A stretch of 64,000 nucleotides of DNA from Stictocephala bisonia. Its lineage: Eukaryota; Arthropoda; Insecta; Hemiptera; Membracidae. How positions within the stretch are numbered: the first letter of the stretch is position 1; each line of letters opens with the position of its first letter. The position numbers and the translations under genes are program-made. Below the pieces are notes generated by a model. That model saw only the letters and a program-made list of their open reading frames with translations. It was not told where the DNA came from and searched no databases. Location: positions 620,001-684,000 of the forward strand of contig JAQJVL010000126.1 of assembly GCA_035578905.1 (NCBI GenBank), given 5' to 3'. Positions 23,173-36,439 of the stretch are shown piece by piece.

Positions 23173-26125
23173 TATGTAACCTCACGTTGGGGATGTAGTA
23201 AACCTTACGTAATCACTACTTAAGGGGTGTAAGCAATGTATGTAACCACAAGTTAGGGATGTAGTAAACCCTACGTAATCACTACTTAAGGGATGTAAGC
23301 AATGTATGTAACCACAAGTTAGGGATGTAGTAAACCTTACGTAATCACTACTTAAGGGATGTAAGCAATGTATGTAACCACAAGTTAGGGATGTAGTAAA
23401 CCTTACGTAATCACTACTTAAGGGATGTAAGCAATGTATGTAACCACAAGTTAGGGATGTAGTAAACCTTACGTAATCACTACTTAAGGGGTGTAAGCAA
23501 TGTATGTAACCACAAGTTAGGGATGTAGTAAACCTTACGTAATCACTACTTAAGGGATGTAAGCAATGTATGTAACCACAAGTTAGGGATGTAGTAAACC
23601 TTACGTAATCACTATTTAAGGGATGTAAGCAATGTATGTAACCACAAGTTAGGGATGTAGTAAACCCTACGTAATCACTACTTAAGGGATGTAAGCAATG
23701 TATGTAACCACAAGTTAGGGATTTAGTAAACCTTACGTAATCACTACTTAAGGGATGTAAGCAATGTATGTAACCACAAGTTAGGAATGTAGTAAACCTT
23801 ACGTAATCACTACTTAAGGGGTGTAAGCAATGTATGTAACCTCAAGTTAGGGATGTAGTAAACCTTACGTAATCACTACTTAAGGGATGTAAGCAATGTA
23901 TGTAACCACAAGTTAGGGATGTAGTAAACCTTACGTAATCACTACTTAAGGGATGTAAGCAATGTATGTAACCACAAGTTAGGGATGTAGTAAACCTTAC
24001 GTAATCACTACTTAAGGGGTGTAAGCAATGTATGTAACCTCAAGTTGGGGATATATTAAATCTTACTTAATCACTACTTAAGGGATGTAAGCAATGTATG
24101 CAACCTCATGTTGGGGATGTAGTAAATCTTACGTAATCACTACTTAAGGGATGTAAGCAATGTATGTAACCTAAAGTTGGGGATATATTAAATCTTACGT
24201 AATCAGTACTTAAGGGATGTAAGCAATGTATGTAACCTCATGTTGGGGATATATTAAATCTTACGTAATCACTACTTAAGCGGTGTAAGCAATGTATGTA
24301 ACCTCAAGTTGGGGATATATTAAATCTTACGTAATCACTACTTAAGCGGTGTAAGCAATGTATGTAACCTCATGTTGGGGATATATTAAATCTTACGTAA
24401 TCAGTACTTAAGGGATGTAAGCAACGTATGTAACCTCACGTTGGGGATGTAGTAAACCTTACGTAATCACTACTTAAGGGGTGTAAGCAATGTATATAAC
24501 CTCAAGTTGGGGATATATTAAATCTTACGTAATCACTACTTAAGGGGTATAAGCAATGTATGTAACCACAAGTTAGGGATGTAGTAAACCTTACGTAATC
24601 ACTACTTAAGGGGTGTAAGCAATGTATATAACCTCAAGTTGGGGATATATTAAATCTTACGTAATCACTACTTAAGGGATGTAAGCAATGTATGTAACCA
24701 CAAGTTAGGGGTGTAGTAAACCTTACGTAATCACTACTTAAGGGGTGTAAGCAATGTATGTAACCTCAAGTTGGGGATATATTAAATCTTACGTTATCAC
24801 TACTTAAGAGATGTAAGCAATGTATGTAACCTCACGATGGGGATGTAGTAAACCTTACGTAAACACTACTTAAGGGATGTAAGCAATGTATGTAACCACA
24901 AGTTAGGGATGTAGTAAACCCTGCGTAATCACTACTTAAGGGGTGTAAGCAATGTATGTAACCTCAAGTTGGGGATATATTAAATCTTACGTAATCACTA
25001 CTTAAGGGGTGTAAGCAATGTATGCAACCACAAGTTAGTGATGTAGTAAACCTTACGAAATCACTACTTAAGGGGTGTAAGCAATGTATGTAACCTCACG
25101 TTGGGGATATATTAAATCTTACGTAATCACTACTTAAGGGATGTAAGCAATGTATGTAACCTCACGTTGGGGATATATTAAATCTTACGTAATCACTACT
25201 TAAGGGGTGTAAGCAATGTATGTAACCTCAAGTTAGGGATATATTAAATCTTACGTAATCACTACTTAAGGGGTGTAAGCAATGTATGTAACCTCAAGTT
25301 AGGGATATATTAAATCTTACGTAATCACTACTTAAGGGGTGTAAGCAATGTATGTAACCTCAAGTTGGCGATATATTAAACCTTACGTAATCACTACTTA
25401 AGGGATGTAAGCAATGTATGCAACCACAAGTTAGGGATGTAGTAAACCTTACGTAATCACTACTTAAGGGGTGTAAGCAATGTATGTAACCTCAAGTTGG
25501 GGATATATTAAATCTTACGTAATCACTACTTAAGGGATGTAAGCAATGTATGTAACCTCAAGTTGGCGATATATTAAACCTTACGTAATCACTACTTAAG
25601 GGTTGTAAGCAATGTATGTAATCTCACGTTGGGGATATATTAAACCTTACGTAATCACTACTTAAGGGATGTAAGCAATGTATGTAATCTCACGTTGGGG
25701 ATGTATTAAACCTTACGTAATCACTACTTAAGGGATGTAAGCAATGTATATAATCTCACGTTGGGGATATATTAAACCTTACGTAATCACTACTTAAGGG
25801 ATGTAAGCAATGTATGCAACCACAAGTTAGGGATGTAGTAAACCTTACGTAATCACTACTTAAGGGGTGTAAGCAATGTATGTAACCTCAAGTTGGGGAT
25901 ATATTAAATCTTACGTAATCACTACTTAAGGGATGTAAGCAATGTATGTAACCTCAAGTTGGCGATATATTAAACCTTACGTAATCACTACTTAAGGGAT
26001 GTAAGCAATGTATGTAATCTCACGTTGGGGATGTATTAATCCTTCTTAATCATTACTTAAGGGTTGTAATAACTGTATGTAATCACATGTAGGAGATGTA
26101 ATAATTTCATGTAATCACAAATTCG

Positions 26126-29100
26126 GAGATTTAATCAAACTATGATCAATATTAAATCTATATTTAACCAAGATATAAGGACACGTTTACTATTAGCCTA
26201 CAATCCCATTGCTTGCTGGATGGTTCAGGAGACTAAGGTTGAAGGCCAAGGAATGCAAACGAGCGGAGCGAATCCTCTCTGACAGCTTCGCGGCCATTCT
26301 CAGAACACATTGACACGGGAAAGCGAACTGAACTTGGGTATCTATTCGTCAGCACACAACCAGGCAGACATAGGATATTTAACATTCAAAGAGAGCTCGA
26401 GTTCAAATGATAGCCAATGAACGATGCCCAATAGGTATACTTTTATGATTAGTTCTAAAAGTAAATATCACCTTCCAAAATATTAATTTTCTATCATGAA
26501 AATCTGTAAATGTGAAGTGTTAAGTAGTCAAGATTTAATATTACTTATTCAGTGTTGATAATATTTACTTATTATAATGTAAAACTTTGGAAGGTATAAC
26601 GGTAGGCATACGCAAAGAGAAGTTGAGAGGGAGTCGAACCTTCTTCCTCTCTCTTACCCTTCTTTACATTCGTAAAGTATCTAAAGACTACTATCAAATG
26701 TGAGAGGAAGGGATGGTGAGAAACTACGAATTACGAAGTTAACTTAAACTCCATCAAATATATCACATTACGAATATTCTTAAAAAAAAAAAACAGCACC
26801 TTCTTTCTAATTTCCTTTGAAGCAGCACAAACTATGAATCACCAAACAAGCACGGTTTGATGATTTGACAACCATGCTTGGTGCATAAGCGCTCGCCGCA
26901 CTGTGACGTGGACAGTCCACAAACAACAGAAAGTAGCGTGGCCTTTACACTGCTCAGGGTAAAGACCAGCAATCTGTATGTGGTTAATTTATAATAAATG
27001 GATGTTAAATATAAAATCACAATTTTATGGCTAGTAACAACAAGAATATTATTGTAACCAGATATATTTTCTAAAGTGGAAGACATCATTTATTGAGTCG
27101 TTTCTTTACGGCATTGCCTATGTGAACAGGCGTTGTTCTTTTTTAACATTTAATTATTAATAATTGCAAGGAAATATGTTAAATTACATTCTTTTATGTT
27201 CTTATCATAAAAAAGTAACTACATTGTTCTCCAATATTAATAAAAATTATTTGTAAATTAAAACCAACAACATAGTATATTATGTAATGAAATTCATTTT
27301 CCCATTTTACTCATTTGAGACATTTTATAACGTATAAAGCGTTTATAAACCAAAAGGAGCTCATTAATTTATCATTAATTAAAGACCTGTCTGGTTTCTC
27401 CATACATTAACATAACAGCAAACTTGTTGCATAAAACCTTGATCGGTCTCGGATAAGTAACAATTTCCAAAACCCTATCACAACTGCCGGAAGCAGAGCA
27501 GGCTTTTATCAACAATAGTTAATTTATTTATTTATGTCAGAATATCGAAGTAAACCCTTAATTATTTCCATATCGCATATAATTATCATACAAGTTTGCA
27601 TCAACAATCAGATTTCCTCCACAAGTGTAACTATCGTAATTAATTTTAATCCAACCGTAGCCCTTGTTAGTATTCGAGGCCGCCATTTTGCTGTTTTACC
27701 ACTCAGCCTAGTTGCATGAAACAGTCGACGTTTACCACTAGTAAAACGGGTAGCTAACTTTACGCAATCAGATTCAAACGCCATAGAATATAGAAAACGG
27801 GTTTCAAACAATGACGAGTGGGAGATGAATGCAGCACAGCCGTTTTGTACTGCTCCGGATCTTCTAGATGGCCTGCTGGCGAAGTTGTTGTTTCAAAATA
27901 ATAATAATATTTTTATTTAGAAAATGCAAATATTAGCCCTATTAATATTTGTTCTTTTTTGTTATTCTTTGAAAGCGTTATTGTTTTTCGATTTATCGAT
28001 TATTAAATATTAGTTTATTACATATTCTTTTATGTGAGCCAATCTTGAGTGCATAAACAAGGTGGAGCATCAAGTTAGGAAAGGAGTTAAAAGTTTTTTT
28101 GTAGGTTGGGTTGGGGAAAAAGGATTGAATCTTTATAGATATGTGTGAAGAAGACAGGTAAGAGTAGACTAGTATATGCGTATGTGAACTGATCTTGTGT
28201 GAATATAAGGGTGGAATTAGTCATGTGTGAATGTTAGGTGGGAGGATATGTCAGTGGTAATGTGTGACAATTTAAAGTTAATGGAAAGTCTGTTATTTAC
28301 TGTTTGAATTTAAGAAGGAGAGGGGGGTTGCAATGATCGTGTGTGAATGTGAGGCATAGTAGGTTATGTAAAGCGGATATGTGCTCTTTAAATAGTTATC
28401 TGTAAAAAAGTAAGGGGATAAATGGTTAACAATCGTGCGTGATTGTAAGATGGGTGGTTGAACAGTAATAACATGTGGATCATGAACTTCTCTCCCCAAC
28501 CTGCGTGTCGAGTGAACTAGTAAGGTATCTTTCTAGGTAAATGTTATTGATGTATTCAGTAAAAGTTTTTGAGCAACCTACCGAGGAAATATTAATATGT
28601 ACTCAGTAGCAGTTATATCGGTAACTTGTATGATTGTAAAATGATATTTTAACAAAATCAGCAGAGTAATATTATTTACTGCCATTACTGGAATTCGCTC
28701 TAGAAAGATGCATGAGACATGAAGTGTAAGTTGATCGGGGATCGACGCTATAAAGGCCAGTATAGAATAATGATGGGGGATGAATTTATTTTGTGCCATC
28801 TTAGTAACGAGAGGCAGCTGGTTGTCTATTGCAAATGGTGGGCAGGTGGCTCTGTACGGCCGACAAAACGGACGAACACTAACGCTGATGGACAGGATGT
28901 ACGTCAGGTCTGCTGTTTATGGTTTTTTTCTATTCGGTCAGATGCAGATGGATAGAAATAGGATGATTTTATATATATGCTCAAGCTGTTTACAGCAACT
29001 AAGAAGTTCTCTTCTCATAAAAATAAACCTCAGTGGAATCCAAACGTATGCATTTCAGAATGTCTATCCTAGTACCTTACAGAATAAAGCACCATCTCCC

Positions 29101-29871
29101 AGTTGTCTCTGATAAGGCACAATATAGCAGATAAAACAAGAATATCTTCGATTCCCACACATTTTTTAACCTTATGCTTTATGATCACATCGTAGCAAAA
29201 TGTCATTTCATATATTAGTGCAAGAGACAATTAACATTGTATTACTCAAGTCAATAGCTACTGTATCTCCAATTTAGGCATTCAATTAAAAACTGAATGA
29301 CCTGCTCAAAGAATAGTTCAAGAGCCTAAAGACTCCAGAACCCAAATGCCACTATGACAATGAAAGTAGTAATCTTCATTCCGATATAAAAATAAAGAGC
29401 ACGTGTCAAAGTATTTCGTAAATGGACCTATTAATGAAGAATTTACAAGATATGAGAAAAGAATGTATAATGATTTCCATTTTTACAGATATTTTGTCGC
29501 ATACCTTTGTAAAGGAACGTTAGATTGTAAATGAGTTGTTTCTTTTGGCATGACAAATTGAAAATAGCAGAAGATTATATAACTAGAAGGTATAAGATAC
29601 TTAGGGGAATGAACTGCAACACTGTTTCCTTGACATTTGTTTGTGTCTGGTCCATAAAAATTATCCATTAAACAGTTTTGGACAGTAGTGCATCTATAAA
29701 TGTAAATTTTCGAATATTGAACTAAGTGCAAAACAAAACCAAATAAACTGTTTCCAAAAGTAATAAATTAGCAAATTAAAAAGATTTTGAGTGTTTAAAA
29801 TTGCTTGTTTTTACTCACTCTCTTCTTGTTAGTAATGATGAGGCAAATCTTAGTTGTAGAACAATTACGTC
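26126..29871. other. Long unassigned stretch
   Basis: No convincing gene. GC-richer patches at 26210-26340, 26880-26960, 27640-27880 and 28820-28920 have no recognisable domains. Bases 28140-28490 contain loose repeats of TGTGTGAATGT every hundred or so bases, an eroded tandem array at best. The open frames at 27534-27719, 28719-28955 and 28780-29112 look incidental. Confidence 0.4.
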
Positions 29872-30218
29872 GTAAGGTTTTACATCTGGAGCTAAGTAAT
29901 GTCAGTTATACAACGTATGTTTTACATCTGGAGCTAAGTAATGTCAGTTATACAACGTATGTTTTACATCTGGAGCTAAGTAATGTCAGTTATACAACGT
30001 ATGTTTTACATCTGGAGCTAAGTAATGTCAGTTATACAACGTATGTTTTATATCTGGAGCTAAGTAATGTCAGTTATACAACGTATGTTTTATATCTGGA
30101 GCTAAGTAATGTCAGTTATACAACGTATGTTTTACATCTGGAGCTAAGTAATGTCAGTTATACAACGTATGTTTTACATCTGGAGCTAAGTAATGTCAGT
30201 TATTCAACGTATGTTTTA
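29872..30218. repeat. 42-bp minisatellite, about 8 copies
   Basis: Units are nearly perfect and contain TTTTACATCTGGAGCTAAGT then AATGTCAGTTATACAACGTA. The period is 14 codons, so one plus-strand frame stays open (29805-30230) and reads a repeated HLELSNVSYTTYVL. It ends about 120 bp before the exon candidate at 30337. Confidence 0.97.
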
Positions 30219-30336
30219 TCCTTATACTAGATATATGTTACTATTGTGCCTTTGGTTCTCCTTAATGTGAATATTTCTTCATAGTGCCCGCAGAAAAAAT
30301 TATATTATTTTGACGAGATGCAACTGTTTGTTACAG

Positions 30337-30408
30337 CAGTGTGGGCCCCATGCTAAGGACATGGACTATTCCTGGGGTCGTCAGACCATGGCCAAGCAAG
30401 GATACGAG
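30337..30408 (+). CDS. Exon candidate of an unrecognised gene (72 nt)
   Basis: A GC-rich island in AT-rich surroundings, preceded by CTGTTTGTTACAG (a good acceptor; a second AG three bases on could also serve) and followed by GAG|GTGAGT, a near-perfect donor. The 72 bases are open in frame 0 as QCGPHAKDMDYSWGRQTMAK and four further residues. Frame 0 also stays open into the next candidate at 40107, while frame 1 would hit a stop there. I do not recognise the peptide; it is hydrophilic, with no membrane segment or motif. The exon is internal (phase 0 to 0). It might be alternatively used, as it is exactly 24 codons. Confidence 0.6.
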
Positions 30409-30535
30409 GTGAGTTATCGAAACTATAAAATACAACCATTTTTAACCACCTCATAATATAGATTAAGACGCTATAACTCACTTAAAACTAAGTGTTAAAA
30501 CACACATAAATGAATACTTGCATGATCAAAATATA
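30409..30535 (+). other. Start of a putative 9.7-kb intron
   Basis: If 30337-30408 and 40107-40140 are consecutive exons, the intron runs from GTGAGT at 30409 to TTTCAG at 40106. It hosts the foldback element, two dead RT fragments and one copy of the 36-bp satellite. Confidence 0.45.
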
Positions 30536-31405
30536 CAGGGTGGGAAAAATATGGAAACGTTTTCACAACTTTTCCTTCACTTCACTGGTAAAAGGGAAAT
30601 CTTGGAAATCATCAAGATTACAGATAACACACTTTTTGGCGCCATTAGTGACATTTCATCTTTTCAAGGGGACGGCAAACATGGAGTTGACCAAAAATCT
30701 TTAATGTAAGCCTAGGTCATATTATCAAATTAAAGGTCTATTCAATATAAATTAATTGCTATAAACCGGACTTCGGAAGATCTATCCTTTAAAGAGTAGC
30801 GATCATTTGAACTTCAAATTTACTGATTTGAAAACTTTTTTCTCCACTATTTAACGATTTTAAATAAAATATTATGATCAAAAATTACACTTTATGAAAC
30901 ACAATAGCAAATAAAATAAAATTACTAAATTATTTATAGAAAAAAATAAAGTTGTTGTGAAAGCGTTTCCATATTTTCTACGCTTTCACGATAACTTTAT
31001 TTTTTCCATAGACAATTTGGTAATTTAATATTTTTTAGTTATTGTGTTCCATAAAGTATAATTTTTGATCAGAATAATTCACTTTAACTCGTTAAATAGC
31101 GGAGAAAACAAGTTTTTCAAATTAGTACATATGAAATTCAAATAATCCCTACTCTGGAAAGGCTTAGAACTATAGAAGTTCTGTTTGCGGCAATTAATTT
31201 CTATATTTGATACCAAACTCGACTTAGGCTTACATTAAAGATTTTCGTTCAACTCTACGTGGGCCGTCCCTATGAAAAGATGAAATGTCTCTAATGGCGT
31301 CAAAAAGTGCGTTCTTTGTAACCATGAATATATAGAAGATTTCACTTTTACCAGCTAAGTTATAGAAAAGTTGTGAAAGATTATCCATATTTTTTCCACC
31401 CTGTA
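30534..31405. mobile_element. 868-bp foldback element with CAGGGTG ends and TA duplication
   Basis: Ends are CAGGGTGGGAAAAATATGG (from 30536) and CCATATTTTTTCCACCCTG (to 31403), flanked by TA on both sides (TATA if extended). The arms pair over almost the whole length, about 420 bp each, around a centre near 30965 where GAAAGCG faces CGCTTTC. Arm divergence is moderate, with small indels. No transposase is present. TA flanks suggest mobilisation by a Tc1/mariner-type enzyme. It lies 126 bp after the exon candidate, inside the putative intron. Confidence 0.8.
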
Positions 31406-32239
31406 TATGCTTAGCATGAAACTAATCGGTATTATGAGGAGAAAAATTACTCAAATAAAATATAGCTCAGGAGGAAACATCAAATTACATATATTTTCAT
31501 GGACCCACTAAGTGCAACAAGTAAAATCAAACTTTAAAAAAAGGTAATGTTTTAAACAATCATAAACTATTCTTTGCTGTCTCTCGATGTCACAAAACAA
31601 AAACATACTACATTGTCAGTTCTATTACTGTAATTTAGTGTCATGTGATCAGCATAGTCACCATTATTCAGACATGTTTGTCAATATAAACTTCTGTTTC
31701 TTAAAACGAGTACTAAATGATGAAAACTTTTACTCAGAAAACACTCCTCTAATATAATGAAACCAAAGAAATTTTTATTTATTTTATTTTCTTACCTAGT
31801 TGATTGAACAGCTAGGTTGATAACATAAATGGAGTTGATTTTTTATGAGGCTCCTAATTTTCTCGAAAAAATAGATCCTCCTACTGACCAATGACACCAA
31901 CCAGTTGAACTCAAGTGTCTAAAATAGCCCTGAGTACTAAACGTCTAATACTCAAGACACTAAATTAAACTGTGCTTAGTCACAAAGTCAAGTTTTATCT
32001 GTTAGTTTCAGCATCTTAAAACACCTGCAACAATCGTTAACGAACAACTCATGATAGTGAAGCCTATTTGCAATGATAGTACTTTTACATACGTTTGTAG
32101 CCAGATCACCGGATTACATACTCCCAATCTATGTCGAACAAAAAATATCTTCGGTGAAATGTGTACCTCGGAACTTGATAACAACATATTAAGGATCAAC
32201 AGAAGCAATTTGGTCATGTGTAAAAAATAAAAAAATAAA
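31406..32239. other. Unassigned AT-rich sequence
   Basis: No repeat or gene recognised. The minus-strand open frame at 32008-32259 may be the far end of the dead RT element that follows, but it shows no motif. Confidence 0.45.
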
Positions 32240-33640
32240 AAAAACACACACATACTCAAACAAGCCGGTCGATCTTAGTGCGACGAGCTATCGTAGTTAT
32301 CAAATTAGGGCTCAGCACGCTTTCATTAAGCTTAGATCCGGAAATTTCAAAACCACCGAGGGATGAATTTTCTCCGAACAGTCTCGATGAATGCATTTGT
32401 GTACACCTAGTATAACAATTCAATTGCAATGGCATACCCAAGATGACTTCAAAACAATAACCTGTATACTGTTAAAGAAGCGTGATTAAAATACTTCTTG
32501 ATTCACACCAGACCCAAGTTCCCCCGGCTTTTAATACAACACAGTTTTCGTGATCAGAGAAAATACATTTGGAGTCTAAGAGAATGCTAAGATCTCACAT
32601 AGTGCGTTTTCTTTGGATTCTACAACCAGTGTTCCAATAAAAGAATTATAGATTACTTTTATGAGTTAAAGAAACTGCCACTGTTTAATAGAGGTTTGGA
32701 GGCATGTGGTTGTCTTTGGCTCTCCTTATACTTGTTTGTACATTATTGAAGAGCCTAATGGTCTCTTATGTCAGGGACCAGAAGAGACATTTTAATATTG
32801 TCAGTATAAACTTGAACTTGGCAGTTCAGCACAAGTGTTATTCCTTTAATAAATAAGAAAAAGGAAACAAAGGTCCCAAATTAGATCCTTGTGGTACTCC
32901 GGAACTGGCAAGAAAGTATCGTATGTCGTAAATGTCTAATCCAAAAGCTAAGATTTTACCAATCTGATAATACCCGAGAAAATACCATGGAAGGGAGCTT
33001 ATTAAAAAACCAATGGAGAAGACGTAGAGTTCATATTGTCAACCTTAGCTAGACGTTTAAATGAGGTCTATAAAACAGACAAACGAGCCTTCATGAATTC
33101 AAGATGTTAATATTTAATAGCCGATTTAAAAGCGTAGGTCACAGGATTAACAGTATTACAGAGGAAATTAGCTTTCATCTCATCATCTCAGTTATAACAA
33201 GTAGAATTAAAATCTCACAACATCAAGATTTTATGCCTCGTAAGCCAAGTATTTCCAATAACGCTTCAGTATAAGTTTCAAGGATGATACTAGTAAATTA
33301 GGAACCGAATGAACGAAAAAAACAAAAAGTGTTTGCTACCACGTACTCGTATCTCGACCAACGCACGTCCTCCTAATTGAGATCTAGTCTTTGGTGACAG
33401 CGCTGTACACGACCTCCTCTATTTTTTTATAGTAGAGTTTATATCGTACATCTTATCAATATCAGATTCATTTATAATAACATTTTCTGTTGTAAAACAG
33501 GCTGAAACATGGTCAACTGAAAGCCTCTTTCAGTGAAATCAACATTGCTGGTTCCAGTCAAAGACGAAAAATCTTATTGAACCTAGTTCGAAGTCTACGA
33601 AAATTTTGTTAAAATCCGGTGAGGGACGTTATCCACCCGA
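32240..33640 (-). pseudogene. Non-LTR retrotransposon reverse transcriptase, decayed
   Basis: On the minus strand, 32872-32905 reads SGVPQGSNLGP, the hallmark of non-LTR reverse transcriptases (family SGVPQGSxLGPLLF). It is followed after a frameshift by YTDNIKM (32788-32808), which sits where the catalytic YADD box belongs, so the second aspartate is lost. Further on, LDSKCIFSDH resembles the usual DLGVxFDxxLxFxxH region. Upstream sequence to about 33640 fits the linker and early RT region only weakly. Stops and shifts are frequent. The motif style suggests the Jockey/CR1 range, without a firm clade. Confidence 0.72.
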
Positions 33641-35341
33641 CGTTATTAGAAATTAACTCCTATTGATCAACAAACCCAAATTAATGGTTTTGTAAATCAT
33701 ATTCCTAAATAGACAAGATATAGACCACCGGGCCAAACCTCAGATTAGACAAGCTTCCAAATTTGCACACAGATTCTAAGACATGGATTTTAATCGTAGT
33801 TGAAAGTAAGGTGATATTAGTACATAAATAAAATGGTGATGCACAATGTGCGTAATCTTATAAATATGCTACTTGAAATTTGTTTAGAGATTCTCAGTTC
33901 ACTTGACCCTAGTTAGCTCTGGTTTGTGTCGTAATATGTATTGGCAAAAAAGAAGGATGCCGCTATCATATGATGTTTTGAGAAGCGTTTGCTTTTTTCT
34001 GGATTTAACCAGAAATGCATTCAAAGTAGCAAGCTTAACACATATATTCTAATTAATTTCAACAACGCGAATCAACCTCAACTACAAATAAAGGAAGAAC
34101 GATGTTTCATAAATTTTCTTAAATTCTGAAAAAGGCGACCATTTTTTAAATAAAGCCTAATTAGTACAATAAACATATGTTTACAGTTATACATTCACAT
34201 TTGTCTTAAATTCTTAAAAGTGTGATAATTATTTAAATAAAGCCTAATTAGTACAATAATCACCTCTTTAAAGTTATATATTGACATTGTCCTTTTAGAA
34301 CGATCTCTGACCTTTTCTGACCGATCAAACGCTGTCAGAGGCAAGACTTTTTGAACCTTGAAGGAACAGATTATGACACAATAGCCGAAAACCATCTGAC
34401 CATAACCTGGTCAACGATTTTATTGAAGGCATCGAGGTCTGAGGTTGTCACAAGCATTGAAGGATAACTAATGACCTTGAAGAGATCTCATCAGAATCCT
34501 CTCATGTTGATTTCCACATGTTAAGATATATTACAAATATGTTATCTACTAGTACATTCTTCCCAAAAATTGCCTGAAAAGTGATTTCAGAAGCCTCTAA
34601 ACTAAAGTAAAATCATCAAAACAAAGCCTTTGAACTGAGATTAAAGCTTTTTACACAAGCACATTCTCATTGACATATAGAAGCTTTTATTTTTTACAAA
34701 AGCGGAACTTGTGAACAGATCACTGAACATTTGTTACTTATTTCTATTGTTATTGTGATAATTTAAACTGAAACATGACAATCTATATAGGTTTTAATAT
34801 TTTTTGGCAATTCCTTAATTATTCTTATCAATTTTATTGACATTCTGATGCAAAAAAACTTTGTTTGTGGTCATATCGTCTGTAACAATAAAAATTGTGC
34901 AATTTTCATGTTCGTATTGCCTAAATAAAATATAGTTTTGTTTAAGGTAGTTTCACTTCAATGTCACTTAATTTAAGAAGCGAGTTTTCAAGTATAAAAC
35001 CCTTAAACATTTTTCATGGTTATATGAAACAAAAGCTACAAATTGTTGCTTATTTTTCGTTAGGATTAATCAGCCTTTTTTAAAAATAAGACTTGACTTT
35101 TAGTTACCAACTCATAGGCCATTTTTGGTTGTTCAAGGGTTTAGAAACGACAACTAAAATACAAATTTAAAGAAAATTGCGTTAACCAATAATAAGGAAC
35201 CTATCACACAAAATCAGTGACACAAATCTGCCTCATAATCAATTATTTTTAACCAATCAAATATTACTTATGTTTTTCACAATTCAATATGCTTTGTATA
35301 CAGCTTAATTTAAAATCTGTAGGCTAAATGCAGTAGTAAAC
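33641..35341. other. Unassigned AT-rich sequence with one short duplication
   Basis: Nothing recognised apart from the 87-bp direct duplication at 34146. The small open frame at 34195-34395 (minus) overlaps that duplication and is not convincing. Confidence 0.45.
34146..34295. repeat. Tandem duplication, 87-bp spacing, two copies
   Basis: TTAAATAAAGCCTAATTAGT plus ACAATAA occurs at 34146 and again at 34233, and the similarity continues weakly through AGTTATA..ATT.ACAT. It is a small isolated tandem duplication, possibly the seed stage of a minisatellite. Confidence 0.8.
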
Positions 35342-35457
35342 TTGTTGGTTCGGAAGTCACGTAAAGCCGTTGGTCCCCAGGTTAAGTGTTAGAGAGGGCT
35401 CCTTAGCCCTAACTTCGCCTGGTTAAATAAGACAATCTTTAACTTTAACTTTAGTTT
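35342..35457 (+). mobile_element. Probable 3' end of a non-LTR retroposon
   Basis: TTGGTTCGGAAGTCACG and the following bases match 38296-38330 at roughly three quarters of positions. The segment ends in GGTTAAATAAGACAATC followed by a short (TTTAAC)n tail, the usual style of a non-LTR retroposon or SINE 3' end. A self-complementary GGGCTCCTTAGCCC lies before the tail. The family cannot be fixed without a database search. Confidence 0.45.
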
Positions 35458-35608
35458 GATTATAATGAGCGGCTAGCCTTCCGCAGCGCTGTCTTTAACA
35501 ATAGAGGAATTATAAGTTTACATTTACAGAGGAACTGCGGAGAGTCTATAGATTTAGTTGCCATATTAGATATCTCTCTGAAACTCACTGAATTTTGTAC
35601 ACTGGTTA
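35458..35608. other. Short spacer
   Basis: Nothing recognised, except that the last 40 bases (TTTTGTACACTGG region) resemble, in inverse orientation, the sequence next to the sister array at 48442. Confidence 0.5.
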
Positions 35609-35875
35609 ACCCATACATGTACAGTGGTATTGAACCAACCGCCCAGCCATACACGTACAGTGGTGTTGACCCCCCGCCCACCCATACACGTACAGTGGTG
35701 TTGACCCACCCACCCGCTCACCCATACACGTACAGTGGTATTTACCCACCCACCCACCCATACACATTCAGTGGTATTTACCCATCCACCCACCCACCCA
35801 TACACATACCAGTGATATTTACCCACCTATACACATACCAGTGGTATTTAGCCACCCACCCACCCATACACATAC
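35609..35875 (-). repeat. 36-bp minisatellite, inverted relative to 47.7 kb, about 7 copies
   Basis: Units contain CCATACACGTACAGTGGTAT followed by TTACCCACCCACC. This is the reverse complement of the unit at 47694-48441. Copies are more diverged here (CGTACAGTGG, CATTCAGTGG, CATACCAGTG) and some lack bases. The C-rich part puts serial G-tracts on the minus strand. Confidence 0.93.
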
Positions 35876-36439
35876 ATTTCAAGTCCCGTATAAGTAACGT
35901 GAAATCTGGTCCAGCACAGTTTGAAAGGGCGTAACAGACACTAGCAGATACAGTTTTAAATGTTCAACAAATATTGATTCGAGACTTATATAAAAAGTAG
36001 TGAGTTTAATTTATAATTTTTAAGAAAATACAAACGAACAATAAACATCTTAAAAAGTGGTTCCACAAGTAACTTTACGCACTTTCAAGTTATGTAAAAA
36101 TAATAATTTTCCGATAAATCGTCGAGCCACAATGATGACCCACTTTTAATATACATCCAACAAGATGACCTCTGCAGACTCGTAAAGTGTCGGCTACGTG
36201 CTAAGACTGATATTTAATTCTAGACTGTTTGAAACCATAACCTGCGCACGTGAATCACTCCCGCCAGTGTGGTCTGTCTGTGACGGCTTGAAGGTCGACC
36301 TTGACGTGATCGAGACTGGTTCCCTGAAATAATCTGGTCCGACTGCTACAGACACATCTACTCAACGATCTGCCGTGTTCTCTTCCACAATAAACTCTTG
36401 TTTGCGGTAGCTGTATATGATGGCGTGGGTCGGCACGCA
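35876..36439. other. Unassigned sequence
   Basis: AT-rich to 36230, then a GC-richer patch (36240-36430) that may be upstream coding sequence of the RT fragment, although no motif supports this. Confidence 0.4.

Larger units (their letters stand above)
21545..26125. repeat. 66-bp satellite array, about 65 copies
   Basis: The largest array in the window. The unit contains TTACGTAATCACTACTTAAG, then TGTAAGCAATGTATGTAACC, then CAAGTTAGGGATGTAGTAAA. Two subtypes intermix: CCACAAGTTAGGGATGTAG and CCTCAAGTTGGGGATATAT. The middle is dominated by the first, and the second is frequent from about 24.0 kb onward, with short alternating series. Each unit carries the palindromes TTACGTAA and CTTAAG. Two non-repeat segments interrupt it at about 21680 and 23055. 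The edges degrade gradually. Confidence 0.97.

Noticed and set aside
29805..30230. 141-codon repetitive open frame near an exon candidate
   Set aside because: It is the 42-bp minisatellite in one frame. A stop follows before the acceptor at 30336, and the copies are identical at the DNA level rather than selected at the protein level.
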